Source of the DNA: Kalmusia sp. IMI 367209
Lineage: Eukaryota; Ascomycota; Dothideomycetes; Pleosporales; Didymosphaeriaceae
DNA: 64,000 nt
NCBI GenBank assembly: GCA_027946365.1
Contig: JAPEUQ010000009.1
Span: 1,488,001-1,552,000, forward strand
Direction of reading: 5' to 3'
Both the position numbers and the translations under genes were made by a program. This document shows positions 35,066 through 45,981 of this stretch, piece by piece. The notes beneath the pieces are model-generated. The model ran no database searches, had not been told where the DNA came from, and saw only the letters and a program-made list of their open reading frames with translations. The stretch's first letter is position 1; each line of letters begins with the position of its first letter.

Positions 35066-35907
35066 TGTGACTGGCGAGGACGCAGGTTTGATGTATCAGA
35101 TATCTGATCGGAGGTGTCTTGTCTTGTCGAGTTGTTGTAGGGCGTTTGGTATTGTAGCGTAGGCGTCTTTGATTGCAGATATTAACTTGCTTTGGAAAAG
35201 TTGATTTGTTGCTGAAATCGTGAGATGTTGAAGTCGTCAGTACTCCGGGGGTGGTCAAGTATAAGAGCGACACTAGTAAAGCAAACATCAAAGTAAAGTA
35301 TTCGAGGACCCGTGCATCTCTCGGCCGTAGCACGCCATCGATAAGGGTGAATAACGATAGCAAACGGATGAGGTTGGTGCTGCCTAATGCGAGTACGCTC
35401 CCAACAATAGCAGTATCTACACGGCAAGCCTTCAACCCAAAACTAGATCAATTCACTCGGAGCACTGGCAACCGAATCACCAATAGAAGCGCAACCTGGC
35501 GCAACAAATCGACATATACAATTTAAAATGTCCGAATGTGCACACCATCTCGTGAATTGAAACAATAACAGATGAGCATTGCATATACATCTTCACCAAG
35601 TTGGCCAGTCTCTAAGACAATAAGTAGAAGACATGCCCGTATTAAAGATGAAACTACACTTTCTATCGCATGAAGATATACTTCGTGAAACTAATCAGCC
35701 ATGATAACGTCAGTACAATACGTCCAGAAAGCTTGATATAGCCTCCACGTTCCGATTGACAGTCAATTCATTCCAGCGTTCCTCGGCCGCATATTCGAGC
35801 TGTGTCAACCTTCGTAGTCACAAATTGTACTCGCTTCTTAAACCCGGTGCATCTCCATGCCACACAGGCTACCTTGCTCCACAATCGCTTTGCTGTGGTC
35901 CAAAACC
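35066..35907. other. Intergenic, no supported gene
   Basis: About 840 bp. A 130-codon minus frame (35043-35435) overlaps the start of the disordered protein and shows no motif; it is probably upstream leader. Confidence 0.4.
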
Positions 35908-36237
35908 TTAAAGAGCATCCCCCAGACTGGACTCCTGCTTCTCGTCCCTCTCATGGAATATCGCTACCTCATCAACTTTCGTTGAAATCGCCGCCGTTGC
36001 CAAATCCGCCGGGTGCTGCACCTCCACGAGACGTGCGCTTGAGCCGAAGATATCGCTGCCACCGACCGCAGTTGAGGATGTTGGAGAGGACGAGGAAGGT
36101 GAAGAAATGGCTTGACTGGTGTCACTCTGCTTCTTTGGAACAGGTGTGAGGCGCAGCCAAGGACCGGTACCGTTGTCAGAGAAGTCGAGCTTGGGGGCAC
36201 TGGGGCCAGGCAGGCGGAAAGACTTGCGGGGATCCAT
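35908..36237 (-). CDS. Small disordered hypothetical protein
   Basis: A 109-aa open frame with a good start (MDPRKSFRLPGPSAPKLDFS) and a Ser-rich middle (SSPSSSSPTSSTAVGG). No domain is recognised. The Pro/Gly/aromatic N-terminal block looks like real protein rather than chance translation. It may be one exon of a larger gene. Function unknown. Confidence 0.45.
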   Translation of the reverse strand: MDPRKSFRLPGPSAPKLDFSDNGTGPWLRLTPVPKKQSDTSQAISSPSSSSPTSSTAVGGSDIFGSSARLVEVQHPADLATAAISTKVDEVAIFHERDEKQESSLGDAL

Positions 36238-36777
36238 TGTGTGTGTGGACCGTTGGGATTCGATGTAGTCTTCGATTGTGGTATGGGATTGAGGTCTCCA
36301 GGTGAGAGGGAGCGTGTGTGGTGCTTGGGTTGTGTTGAGTGGAGTGCAGGGTTGGTGCTTGCTAGCTTTGGAGCACTTATAAGGTGCGGAAGAAATGAGT
36401 TATCTCAAGCCTCGAAGTGGTTGTGAACGAGTGTTAGTTCTGTGGTGCGGGTGCTCGTCAAACGGTGAACGGGCCCCGGTACACTAGCTAGAACGTGAAT
36501 GACAACCCTGGTTTTGCTGGAAGGCACGCTTTCATCTTTAAAAGTGGCACGTGGGCTGGCAGCCAACAAAGCATAGTTACTCATCTGCCGCACTTGCTCA
36601 AGGAAGGAGCGAAAAGTAAGAGGCAACGTCACTTCAACAAGAGATATGTGCTGGAGAATGACAGAAGGTAGCTTAAAGGGTAAACACTAGTCGCCCGGGA
36701 GTAAGCAATAGAGGCCACAAATGCAATGAATTGGATATCTAAGCTCTTGATCTACCATACCAATTGTGCTTCTCACC
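36238..36777. other. Intergenic, no supported gene
   Basis: About 540 bp between the small protein's start and the CysRS stop. Nothing supported. Confidence 0.4.
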
Positions 36778-39447
36778 TCAAGAGCTGCCAACACCCTTGA
36801 GGTATTCTTCATGCAGCTTTTTCTGCCTCTCCCATTCCTTCTTCAACTTCTTCGTTTTGCTCTTCGGTACATCCGCTCCTTCCTTGTCCTTAATCGGGAG
36901 CCCTTCCTCATCCCACGCGGTATACTCTTCCGTCTTGAACAAGTCCTTATGACTGATCTTTGCCTGTTCCGCCAACTTGGCCTTCTTCTCCGCCTCTTCG
37001 CGCTCACGCTTCTCTTTTGCTTCTTTCTTCTGAAGCGCAATGGCTTCTTTCTGCGCACGTTCGGCGCGCAGCTCGGCGTCAACAGGGCGGACCATGGCTG
37101 GTGCGTTAGCGCGGTCCTCAAGATAGATGCCTTTATCCCATAGTGTGACGTCGCGGAGATTGTCGCAAAGGTCCAGGTAAGTTTTCGCAGGCGCCTTTTG
37201 CTGTGCGAGATCCTTTAATTTATCTTGGAAAGTTGAGAGAATTTCTGCGTAGGGAATGGCAATTGCGTCCTGCTGTTGTGATGGCCGGTCTTTGGAGATG
37301 ATAGAGTTCAGCACATCCTCCGAGAGATCACCGGCGATAGCGTGTAGTCGGATTTCGTCGCGTTCGCGAGACACGGCGTGCACAAACGGTTTGGCCTCTT
37401 CTGGGATATCAATACCTGACCATCCAATAGCACCGTCATTCGGATCCGCTGTTCCATCCAGACCAAATATACGAACTATTCGAGTGATCCACCGGCCGAT
37501 GTCAAGTGACACTGAGTCGGAAAGTCCAGCTTTGTCGGTGGAGTTATACTCTGTAATCAGATCTCTAATAGTGCGCACAGCGGCGGGTGTATCAAACGAG
37601 TCTGCTAGTGCTTCCTGCAGTTTTCTTTTTGCCGACTCCAAAGCCTCGACGAGCTTCGCATCTTCTGTCCCTGTCGAAGTGGTTGGGTGGATCTCGAGAT
37701 CGCGAATTTTGTAGAAGAAGTTCGTCACGTAGCTCTCAAAAGAAGCACCCGCTTTCCTCATGTCGTCTGTGATTTCGATGCCGTCGTGCCAGCCACCAAG
37801 AAGGAAGATGATGCGAAGGCCTCGTGCAGTCCAGTCACCTCGTCCCAAGGCTTCGCGAATAGTGGTGAAGTTTTTCAACGATTTAGACATCTTACTTCCA
37901 GAGATCGACCTACAGCGCGGAGGGACATGTTAGCATAACTCATATGAGGGGAGCTAGGTATTCAAGTGTCTCAACTGGCGGCTATGGTCTGGTGCCTGTA
38001 GATTTGGACACTCGCGACAATCATCTGCCTGAGCTGCACCCACCCTGTACCTCGAAATCACTCACAAATGACCCATATGCAAAAAGTAGTTGACCCACTG
38101 ATGCCCACCCTGCGCCCAGTATGCCTCGCTCTGGGCAAGCTCGTTGTCATGGTGAGGGAAGCAGAGGTCAATGCCGCCCGAATGGATATCCATTTGCTCA
38201 CCTAGCGTGTCGCTAGCCATGACGGAGCACTCGATATGCCACCCAGGTCGGCCTGGGCCCCACGGCGAGTCCCACGAAGGCTCCCCAGGTTTGCTCGATT
38301 TCCAAAGCGCGAAGTCGGCATCTGAACGCTTCTCGCTCGTCTTTTTCGTCAGGGCTCCTTCGCCATCTGCTTGCAGATCCTTGTCGTTCCGGTTCCAGGG
38401 CTCTAATCTTGCATAGTGGTTGTTCGGCGTCTTTTCGAAAGCATTGATATCGAAGTACACTGAGCCATCGCTGGTTGTGTATGCGTATCCATTTTCAATT
38501 ATCTTTGAAACGAATGACACAATCTGCGGTCCGAATTCGGTCACACGCGTAATAACGTCAGGGTCCAACACATTCAACGCGTGCATGTCCTCAAAGAATC
38601 GATTCTCGTATCGCTTTGTAAGGGTGGTGAATATCGTATGATCCTGCGCATCTATCGAGGTGCCATGTAATGAGTCCAGATATGGTAACAGTACATCTTC
38701 GGCCTCGACCCAGAAGTTCTCGATGTCCTCGTCTGTGGTCTTAGACGGTGCGAGCAACGCCGTCCCTGCTCTGCCTACCGTCTTTAGATGCATTTTTAGC
38801 TTTGCTTCCTTGTCAGTAGCGGGTCCGGTTCCATCAAGAGACTTTCCGGCAATCACCGCAGCATACTTCGCTGCTGACTCCTGATTGAAATCTTCTGGTT
38901 TCAATTCAGGGCTCAGCAAGGGTAGATTCTTCTTGATGTAGGCGTCGAATGCCTTGAGTGTAGTATCCAGGACCTCATTCGTTATGGTTGGATTACTAGA
39001 CTTGAACTGCGCCAAGAGATGCTGCTGCCTTCCTCGAAGAATGATCTTGTCATCTACATCGGTAATGTTTTGCACGAACTTGAGTTGGAAGCCGAAATAA
39101 TGCAGCATGATGCGCCTGATGACATCGATGGTAACGTAATTCCGGGCATGCCCTAGATGCGCATCATCGTAGACGGTAGGGCCGCAGCTGTACCACTTTA
39201 CAAGCTTGCCCTCCGGATCTATGGGCTTGAAGTCGTCGTTCTTACGGGTGAGTGAGTTCCATACTTTGAGCTTGCCAGGTTGTGAAGGATGCGGTTCGGC
39301 CCACGGCGGCTGAGTGCGCGCAGGAGTCGCCATGGCGGCTTTGAGGGTCAGTTGCAAGTGAGGTGTGCTGATGGTGCGTGTCGAAAAACTTAGTGGGGAG
39401 AGAATAGAACGTGGTTGGCGTAACAAAGAAGGCAAACGCAATACCAT
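36778..39447 (-). CDS. Cysteinyl-tRNA synthetase, likely dual mitochondrial/cytosolic
   Basis: Exons 39447-38066 and 37909-36778 join to 837 aa. The class I signatures are present: [19 protein letters not shown] (HIGH-type motif, about residue 97) and [11 protein letters not shown] just after the 156-nt intron. Zinc-site residues are visible in [18 protein letters not shown] and PHHDNE. The long, Lys/Glu-rich C-terminal extension with [16 protein letters not shown] is usual in eukaryotic CysRS. The first 38 residues, [20 protein letters not shown] and on, are an Arg/Ser-rich amphipathic mitochondrial presequence, and a second in-frame ATG at 39333 in an excellent context (GCCGCCATGG) would make the 799-aa cytosolic form. 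It charges tRNA-Cys. Confidence 0.95.
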
Positions 39448-39726
39448 CAAGATGTGGCCGAAAACTAATCAGGAAAGGAGTGACGGAAGGGAAAGAACAG
39501 GTGGGGGTATCTGCGGGCGCGAAAGAGGAGGCAAGGCAATTGAAATGTAGGCCAGAATGAGTCAAACCGTGGCTGAGGGTGTCGTGTCGACTGTCGATTG
39601 TGGCATCGCCCAGTGCGCCCCTGTCAGCCGCCGTCTTGGCGTCTACCCCCGCTAGAGGTCCCCGCCAAAAATTTCAGGGCCGCTTGGAGAGCTGCGCGCG
39701 TTGTAGCTTCACTCTTCCACAGCGTT
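39448..39726. promoter_or_regulatory. Bidirectional promoter, CysRS / TRM61
   Basis: 279 bp separate the two divergent starts. Both products act on tRNA, which suggests shared control. No TATA box is apparent, as usual for housekeeping genes. Confidence 0.55.
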
Positions 39727-41298
39727 ATGGACGCGCCTGCAGCAGCCACGGCGCCCACAATCTCGCCCTTCCTGGATGCTGGCACCCGCTCGACGTCCGA
39801 CAGTCTCGGCATCCTCCAGCTAAAGCGCGATCACCTCATTCCCGCCGTGCTCTCCGACAGTGCATCCACCGACTACGCCGAGGGCAATGTCGTGAACACC
39901 CGGTTTGGATCCTTTCCTCACAGCACGCTCCTCAACAAGCCGTGGGGCACCCAGGTCCTCGCCTCGGTCGTTGACACGGGCTCGCGCAGCCAGAAAACCA
40001 AGAAGCGAAAGCGCGAGGTCAATGGCGAGGGAGATGCTGCTGGAGAAGCGGCGGCTGGCGGAGAAGAAGTCGCAAGACGCATTGTCAAGGCTGCGACGGC
40101 GAGCAGCGGCTTTGCACATCTTGTGCCTCCCACGCCGGAAACATGGACCCTGTGCTTGCCCCATCGGACGCAGGTCGTCTATACACCAGACTACAGCTTC
40201 ATCATCCAAAAGATGCGATTGCGTCCGGGAGACCACATAATAGAGGCGGGTGCTGGTAGTGGTAGCTTCACGCATGCCGTGACACGAACAGTGTTCAATG
40301 GATACCCCGGGTTGGAAACATCAGAGGAGCAGGAAGCGAGTGGTACACACACACGAAAGAGAAAGAGGCGGCAAAAGAGGTACGGCCACGTCTACAGCTT
40401 TGAATATCACAAACCGCGCGCCGAGCAATTGCAAAAAGAGATCGTTTCTCATGGACTTGATCCACTGGTCACCATCACGAACCGAGATGTATACGAGGAT
40501 GGCTTCTGCTTGGACGACGCGAATGAGCCCAATGCCGATGTCATATTTCTCGATCTCCCAGCGCCATGGCTAGCTCTCAAACACCTTACCCGCTCCCCAC
40601 CTCCACCCTCCGTAGTGAGATCAGTCGCTTCTGACCCCTCGACACCCAATGCCGAATCGTCGACCTTCACCACCCAACCAATGCGCACGGACAAACCATT
40701 CCGCTCCGCTTTAAATCCCAAGAGCACAATTAGGATATGCACCTTCTCGCCCTGCATCGAGCAGGTTCAAAGGACAGTCGCCGCCATGCGCTCCTACGGC
40801 TGGCTCGACATCGAGATGTTTAACCTCGAAGCCAAACGCCTCGAAGTGCGCCGCGAGCGCATTGGCCTGCAAGAGGAGGGTCTCCGCGGTGCGAACCCCT
40901 CGCCAGCGACTGTCCAGGAGGCTGTCCAGCGCCTCCGCGACGTAGAGGACCGCGCAAAAGTGTTTCACGGCTTACAAAAGGAAAAACAAGAGCAGGTGAT
41001 GCGTCGCGCTGAGGCGAAGAAGCGTGGGGAGAAGTTAGCTGCTATTGAGGATCGCGATGAAGGTGGTAAGGCGAAGGAAAGGGCGAAGAAGATAGAGGGA
41101 TTGCCGCCGAGTAAGCATGATCGATTAGAGAAGGCAAAGAAGGAGAGCGAGACAAGGCCGCTGTTCAAGGAGGGGCGGTTGGTGTGTCGGACAGAGCCTG
41201 AGATCAAGACACACACTTCTTACCTGGTGTTTGCCGTGTTGCCGGTCGAGTGGACAGCAGAAGACGAGGAGAAGGCAAGGAAGACATGGGGCCCGTGA
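39727..41298 (+). CDS. TRM61: tRNA (adenine58-N1)-methyltransferase catalytic subunit
   Basis: A single-exon protein of 523 aa starting at the ATG at 39727. The SAM-binding motif HIIEAGAGSGSFTHAVTRTV begins near residue 170, YGHVYSFEYHKPRAEQLQKE follows, and ADVIFLDLPAPWLALKHL near residue 272 carries the DLPAPW catalytic motif that defines Trm61/TrmI enzymes. A Lys/Arg-rich insert (KTKKRKREVNGEG) near residue 95 could be a nuclear localisation signal. The Lys/Glu-rich stretch near residues 415-480 is longer than in yeast. With Trm6 it makes m1A58 in tRNA, including initiator tRNA, in the nucleus. Confidence 0.95.
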   Translation: MDAPAAATAPTISPFLDAGTRSTSDSLGILQLKRDHLIPAVLSDSASTDYAEGNVVNTRFGSFPHSTLLNKPWGTQVLASVVDTGSRSQKTKKRKREVNGEGDAAGEAAAGGEEVARRIVKAATASSGFAHLVPPTPETWTLCLPHRTQVVYTPDYSFIIQKMRLRPGDHIIEAGAGSGSFTHAVTRTVFNGYPGLETSEEQEASGTHTRKRKRRQKRYGHVYSFEYHKPRAEQLQKEIVSHGLDPLVTITNRDVYEDGFCLDDANEPNADVIFLDLPAPWLALKHLTRSPPPPSVVRSVASDPSTPNAESSTFTTQPMRTDKPFRSALNPKSTIRICTFSPCIEQVQRTVAAMRSYGWLDIEMFNLEAKRLEVRRERIGLQEEGLRGANPSPATVQEAVQRLRDVEDRAKVFHGLQKEKQEQVMRRAEAKKRGEKLAAIEDRDEGGKAKERAKKIEGLPPSKHDRLEKAKKESETRPLFKEGRLVCRTEPEIKTHTSYLVFAVLPVEWTAEDEEKARKTWGP

Positions 41299-42034
41299 GG
41301 TCGCATTGTGCCTTGTCCTCCTATGAATACCATCAAGCAGGTCGATCAGGTTCAGCTTCGATGTTTGTGCTCAAGTCAGCTGAAGTCAACCTATATTGCT
41401 CTTCATTCGGCAAGCTCTTGCCTTTTGCAGGCCTGCACCGTGCCCTGCTTATTACTACATACTTGTCGTTTCCGTCCAGTCACGAGCCAAAAGTCCGTTG
41501 CGAGCCATCTGCTGGCGACAATTATTCATTGGCCCGGACTATTTAGACCAGAGTGGACTATCGATACCGCAAGGACGTTAAGTCTATTTTTACATCTTGG
41601 CGCGCATCCTTCTGAAACACCACCTAGTAACCCAATATTCACGACCGAGCACACAAAGTTTGGTAACGAAAAAAGTAGGTGATAACGTCCGATATAAATT
41701 CGTATTGTGAAACACCTAGTCTCCACTGACTATTGGTTTCGAGCAGCTATTGACTGTGATTATACCTATCTAGCTATTGTCCGTTAGCAAGGGTTCGGTG
41801 TTCACTACCCGACTCATTGTCCAATAGAAAAATCCGAGGTATACACAGCCTGACTCGATATCCAATGGAAAAGTCTGTCGTCTTGTAATTGTTATGCCCA
41901 TTCCCATGCCCCATGTCCCAATGATGACGTCTTATCCAATCCGATCCACGAACCCAGCTTCGGAACCTTCGCTCCCGTTCCTTTCGATCCTCCAATGTCG
42001 GTCGATGCTCCAATTCCTTGCTTTTCAGCTTTGC
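41299..42034. other. Intergenic, no supported gene
   Basis: About 740 bp between the convergent TRM61 and PhoD-like genes. An approximate 41-bp direct repeat around 41810-41880 (GACTCATTGTCCAATAGAAA and a variant) is the only structure noticed. Confidence 0.4.
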
Positions 42035-44242
42035 TCAACCCCAGACCGCATCTTTGGCCCTCTTGCTACCATCCCTGAGCGGTGGGGTCGAAATGAAGTG
42101 CGTCCACACCTCGACTCCGTCCACGAACAGCCTATACTTCAGCATACTCTGTTCGCTATTGTCCGGCGCGGTAATCTCCACCGCTCCAAACTTGCTGTTC
42201 CCATCTGGCAGGTACTTGATACACACATCCTCGTCGTCGATCTCACTGTATGTTCTGAAGGGCAGGTAGAACATGGATAGGGGGCTTGTGCTGAATTCGT
42301 GTACCGTTGCGCTGACAGGGTAGTCTGAGTCTTTAGGTGGCGGGAAAGATGTAGCTGCGAACTCGTGGCGATCGCCGCTGAGGATAACGACGCCGACGCC
42401 GTGCTTGGAGGAAAGCTCCCACGATGCTTCAAGGATCTTACGACGCTCGACGAGGTATCCGCCCCACGTATCCTCAGAGCCGAACTGCCAATTCTTGGTG
42501 AATGGGACCCCAGTAACAATAATCTTCCAATGCACCCCTCGCAGCGGTGGTGTGCTTATCCAGGCCAATAGATCCATGAGTTGAGTGTCACCGAGCATCG
42601 TCTTCGTGTCATCATTAGAGTCGGAGTTCTCGGGGCTCCGGTATCGCCGAGTGTCTACAAGAAAGAAGTCCGCAGGCCCCTGGGTGAAGGTGAAGTATGT
42701 GTGACCGGGGCGATGTGCAGGAGGATTGACCGCCCCATTGAAGTTTGAAAACGCATCGTACGCGGGAATCGCCACGCCAGTCATATTCCCATTCCAGTCA
42801 TTCTGGATCTCATGGTCATCGATGACGTGTATCCAAGGCAAATTCTTGCTAACCGCAGGCCAGTCAGGCGACGAATACACCTGTCGGTATTGACGACGGT
42901 AGTACTCTGCGTCTTTGCCTAGCTGTAGTGGAACATCTGCGTAGATGAAGTCTCCGAGAAAGAGCATAAAATACGGATTCAAATCAGGTATCCAACGAGC
43001 CAGATGAGCAAATCCTGGGAAATGAAGCGGATGCTGAAACGGTGTATATGGAACGCCTGTATGAATAATGAGTATGCATTTTGTAAAGTGGCATAAGTCC
43101 TAGGACCGAAATCTGAAGGTGTTATGATCTGAGTTACCCCATGAGGCACAATACATAAGCGGAAACGCCTTCAAACTTTTGGTCCTCTGCTCAATCGAGT
43201 TTGGCTGACTCACGTGGTTTAATGCAACTTGAGTGGACAAATGTGTACTTGTTGTCTCTGAAAGCAGAAATATGGCCTGGTCGAGGCGGAGTAGTGAACA
43301 TGCCAGTTGTGTTGCCACTTGACGTTTCGATCACATACTCGTAAGGAGTGTTGGGGCGCAGATCTAAACCATGAGCATTATGAGCATGTGGCTTGCATGG
43401 CAAGCCTAGCTAGGTACAACTCACGATCGATTATTACGGCAGTGGTGAAGTCGGTGTCACCGGTGAGCCAGTACTCGGGTTGGCTGGACTGGAGCGTTTT
43501 GTGCATCCAAGACCTTGCCTGTTCGTCAATTGATCGGTAGAGGACCTTTACGTCATACGCGTACGGCTCTCGCACGAGTATTTTTGCACTGTTCTCAGAC
43601 ACGTAGCCTATACGCCCAAAAGAGGCGTTCTGGTGAGCATGAAAGATTGTGGTACGGTAGATGACGTCCACGGTCATGGCCAACAAAGCCAGATTGATGC
43701 AGAAAGTGACCCAGCTCCAGAGTATTGAGGATGGACTCGGCATGCCCGTGAGCAAAGTCCGCAGGATCTTTGGCTCTCGCTCTTCATATTGGATGTCCTC
43801 CTCGACGTCCAGCTCTTGCAGGGGCCCGTCGTCTGCGCCTTCAAGCAACTCCGCGCGGTCTGAGGATTCAGAGGCCGAGTTGGTGTCAACTGCCTCTTTC
43901 ACGATGATGTTCAGCTCGGCGGATATGACCTTGAATTGGGACGTGTCCTGAAGGCTTATGAAGAACGAGGGCACGTAGACCAGGGTGAGGGCGGTAGCGA
44001 GTGGTGGCACGATCTGTTACACTATCGTCAGGACACGAATGCGGCTCGGCGGGAGAAGGCGACTAACGGAGGTGGGAATCTAGGTAATCAATAGTCAGTT
44101 TCGACCTGGAGGCAATACATTGGACGGGGGTGGAGTTCAGGCACCCGGCTCCTCTCCTACTCACCCAGCGCAAAAAGATGTAGATGCTCGCCCGCAGAGC
44201 GACAGAGCTCACGAGCGCGAGAATATCACTCGCCGAGGCCAT
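42035..44242 (-). CDS. PhoD-like metallophosphatase, membrane-anchored
   Basis: Four exons on the minus strand (44242-44165, 44013-43425, 43363-43214, 43056-42035) join to 612 aa. The N-terminal MASASDILALVSSVALRASI and the following LATALTLVYVPSFFI form membrane helices, and a third lies near residues 125-145. A PhoD N-terminal beta domain (DLRPNTPYEYVIE) precedes the catalytic domain with SSCIKPR, FLGDFIYADVP, HVIDDHEIQNDW, DTRRYRSPEN and VILSGDRHEF, all metal-site signatures of the alkaline phosphatase D group. Fungal relatives are phosphomonoesterases or phosphodiesterases facing the ER, vacuole or outside; the substrate is unknown. The first exon (26 codons) is chosen by its fit to the start of the family and its phase. 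Confidence 0.85.
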
Positions 44243-44930
44243 TGCTGCTGCAACTATCGCGGCATTGCTTGCGGTGCCTTCAGCTGCGAAGATCCGCCCG
44301 TGCTAGAGCCGTTCGCGATATTCTCCGGTGACGTACCGCTGACCTGACTGTTTGCTCGCTGACGCTAACCATCCTCGGCTAGCGCTCGCCAAGTTTAGCT
44401 TTACGCAGGGCCGAACCGCCATCTCGTGTTCGACCAATGCTTGAGCCCTTTCTACTAACACGAACTTCACGCCTTCTATCGACCTTCTGGTGGCGGTGCC
44501 GTCTTGACTGTTTTCTCGTATTCCTGCCTAGTCAGAACTGTGGCTTCACTACCGCTGCAAGCGAGAAGGAACGACCCACTGACCTAGCACACTGACCTCA
44601 AGGCGAATTCGATGAACCATGTCTCGGTCTACCGTCTTTCTATGGCTTTGCAGCCTATACGCTCTCAAATCCACACTTGTTTACCCAAAATGGACAATGA
44701 CTCGTGCTTTGTATATAATGGTCTTGGGTGAGCCCCAAGACGGTGGATACAACAGATCCCACTACCACTAAGACATTTCACTAGCCGACACTCTACTTCA
44801 TCTTCATTCGTTTTTTCATGTTTCAATTTTGTACAAGCACTACCCTCCCGCGTTTTTCACCATTCCGGCAACTCAGTCAGTCAATACACCACCCGAGCAG
44901 TAGCATTGTCTCTCTTCTCTTCCGTTCACC
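44243..44930. promoter_or_regulatory. Divergent region with TATA box for the CxxC microprotein
   Basis: About 690 bp upstream of the PhoD-like gene and of a small ORF. TATATAA at 44712-44718 lies 219 bp before the ATG at 44931, and a C/T-rich leader with short CAGTCAGTCAAT repeats follows. A leader that long could include an intron. Confidence 0.4.
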
Positions 44931-45059
44931 ATGGGCATCATGCAGAGTAGCTTCCCTCCCCCACCAACGTGCCCAAGCTGCGGAAAGCCCAAGGATGCAA
45001 ACCATTCTTGCTCGTCCAGCGGTGGAACACCGTCGTCCAGCGGATCATACTCCAGCTGA
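44931..45059 (+). CDS. 42-aa CxxC microprotein
   Basis: An ATG in a near-ideal context (TTCACCATGGG) starts a 42-codon frame, too short for most gene finders. It reads MGIMQSSFPPPPTCPSCGKP, then KDANHSC and a Ser/Gly tail ending in SSSGSYSS. The CPSCGK pair, followed by His and a third Cys, could hold one zinc ion or be lipid- or redox-modified. A TATA box lies upstream. I believe small fungal proteins of this style exist but know no function. The composition bias and start context are the main support; conservation has not been checked. Confidence 0.5.
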   Translation: MGIMQSSFPPPPTCPSCGKPKDANHSCSSSGGTPSSSGSYSS

Positions 45060-45981
45060 GCGACCATGAAACAATCACTTCTCAACTGTGGAAGCAATTG
45101 ACCACCTAACGATGCAATCCGTCGCCAATATGGATCACTGATTCGCTGCTTCGTCCTCTGATGAGGACCGGATTCACGCGGGGGAAGTTGGACCCCCAAA
45201 GAACCCTTCCCCGAGCCGGGGGAAGCTTACAATTGCTCTATGCATCCAAAACTTACAAAGCTTCCCCCGGCCCCCGCATTGCCAGTCCTCGAGGCATCCG
45301 CCACTAGATACGCGCGTCGAAGGAACCATCTAGCGAGCCGTGACGCGTAGAGAGTCCTTCAGATCTAGGCAGCAGCCGCTCGAACCGCGAACCGATCCAT
45401 TCGGGGCAGTTCCTGCGAGCATACCCGCAGCTATATAAGCTTAATCGCAACCACGACCCTGGGTATGGACCTTAATGAGACCATTATCTTGGGCGTGACA
45501 AGGCTGACTTGGTGCAGGTCATACTCGGGGCCGGTCTTGAGCAGACGCTAAGGAGTAGTCGTGTGGCTGAGTAGGCACACAACATTTCAATTTCCTCATT
45601 CGTTACAATTTCTTACATTTTTCTTATATTTTCTATAAATCTCTCGTCTGCTTCTCACCTAATCAGTTCTATCGTCAACTGGCTTATCGGCTCACTAATA
45701 CTCAAGCGCGACCGCTTCTTTATTTTCACCTGTACTCGCTTCTATTCAAATTTCTTGATTATGTTTCTCTCTCTATATTCCAGTTAATTATTTGTCAGGC
45801 ATCGTCATCTATCGTAATAATTCCAAGAGAAATGCATCATTATGAAAATTGATCTCTTGGCGAACTTACTATGCTCTTCGACACCCTACAGAATATCCTA
45901 ATCCTTTTCGCAGACCTCCACCCAAACCACCAGAGACAGCGATCAGTCTAAATAAACTATGTGTGGGGGAGGAAAGCTAGT
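45060..45981. other. Intergenic with inverted repeats
   Basis: About 920 bp. It holds the GC-rich inverted-repeat cluster listed separately, then a TATA-like CTATATAAGC near 45432 and an AT-rich stretch from 45600 to 45900. The TATA-like element is followed by no clear ORF on the plus strand. Confidence 0.4.
45216..45270. repeat. 13-bp perfect inverted repeat, CCGGGGGAAGCTT
   Basis: CCGGGGGAAGCTT at 45216-45228 is followed after 29 bp by its exact reverse complement at 45258-45270. Two related half-copies (GGGGGAAG near 45180 and CTTCCCCG near 45206) lie just before it. It could be a stem-loop or paired sites for a GC-rich-binding factor. Confidence 0.7.
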
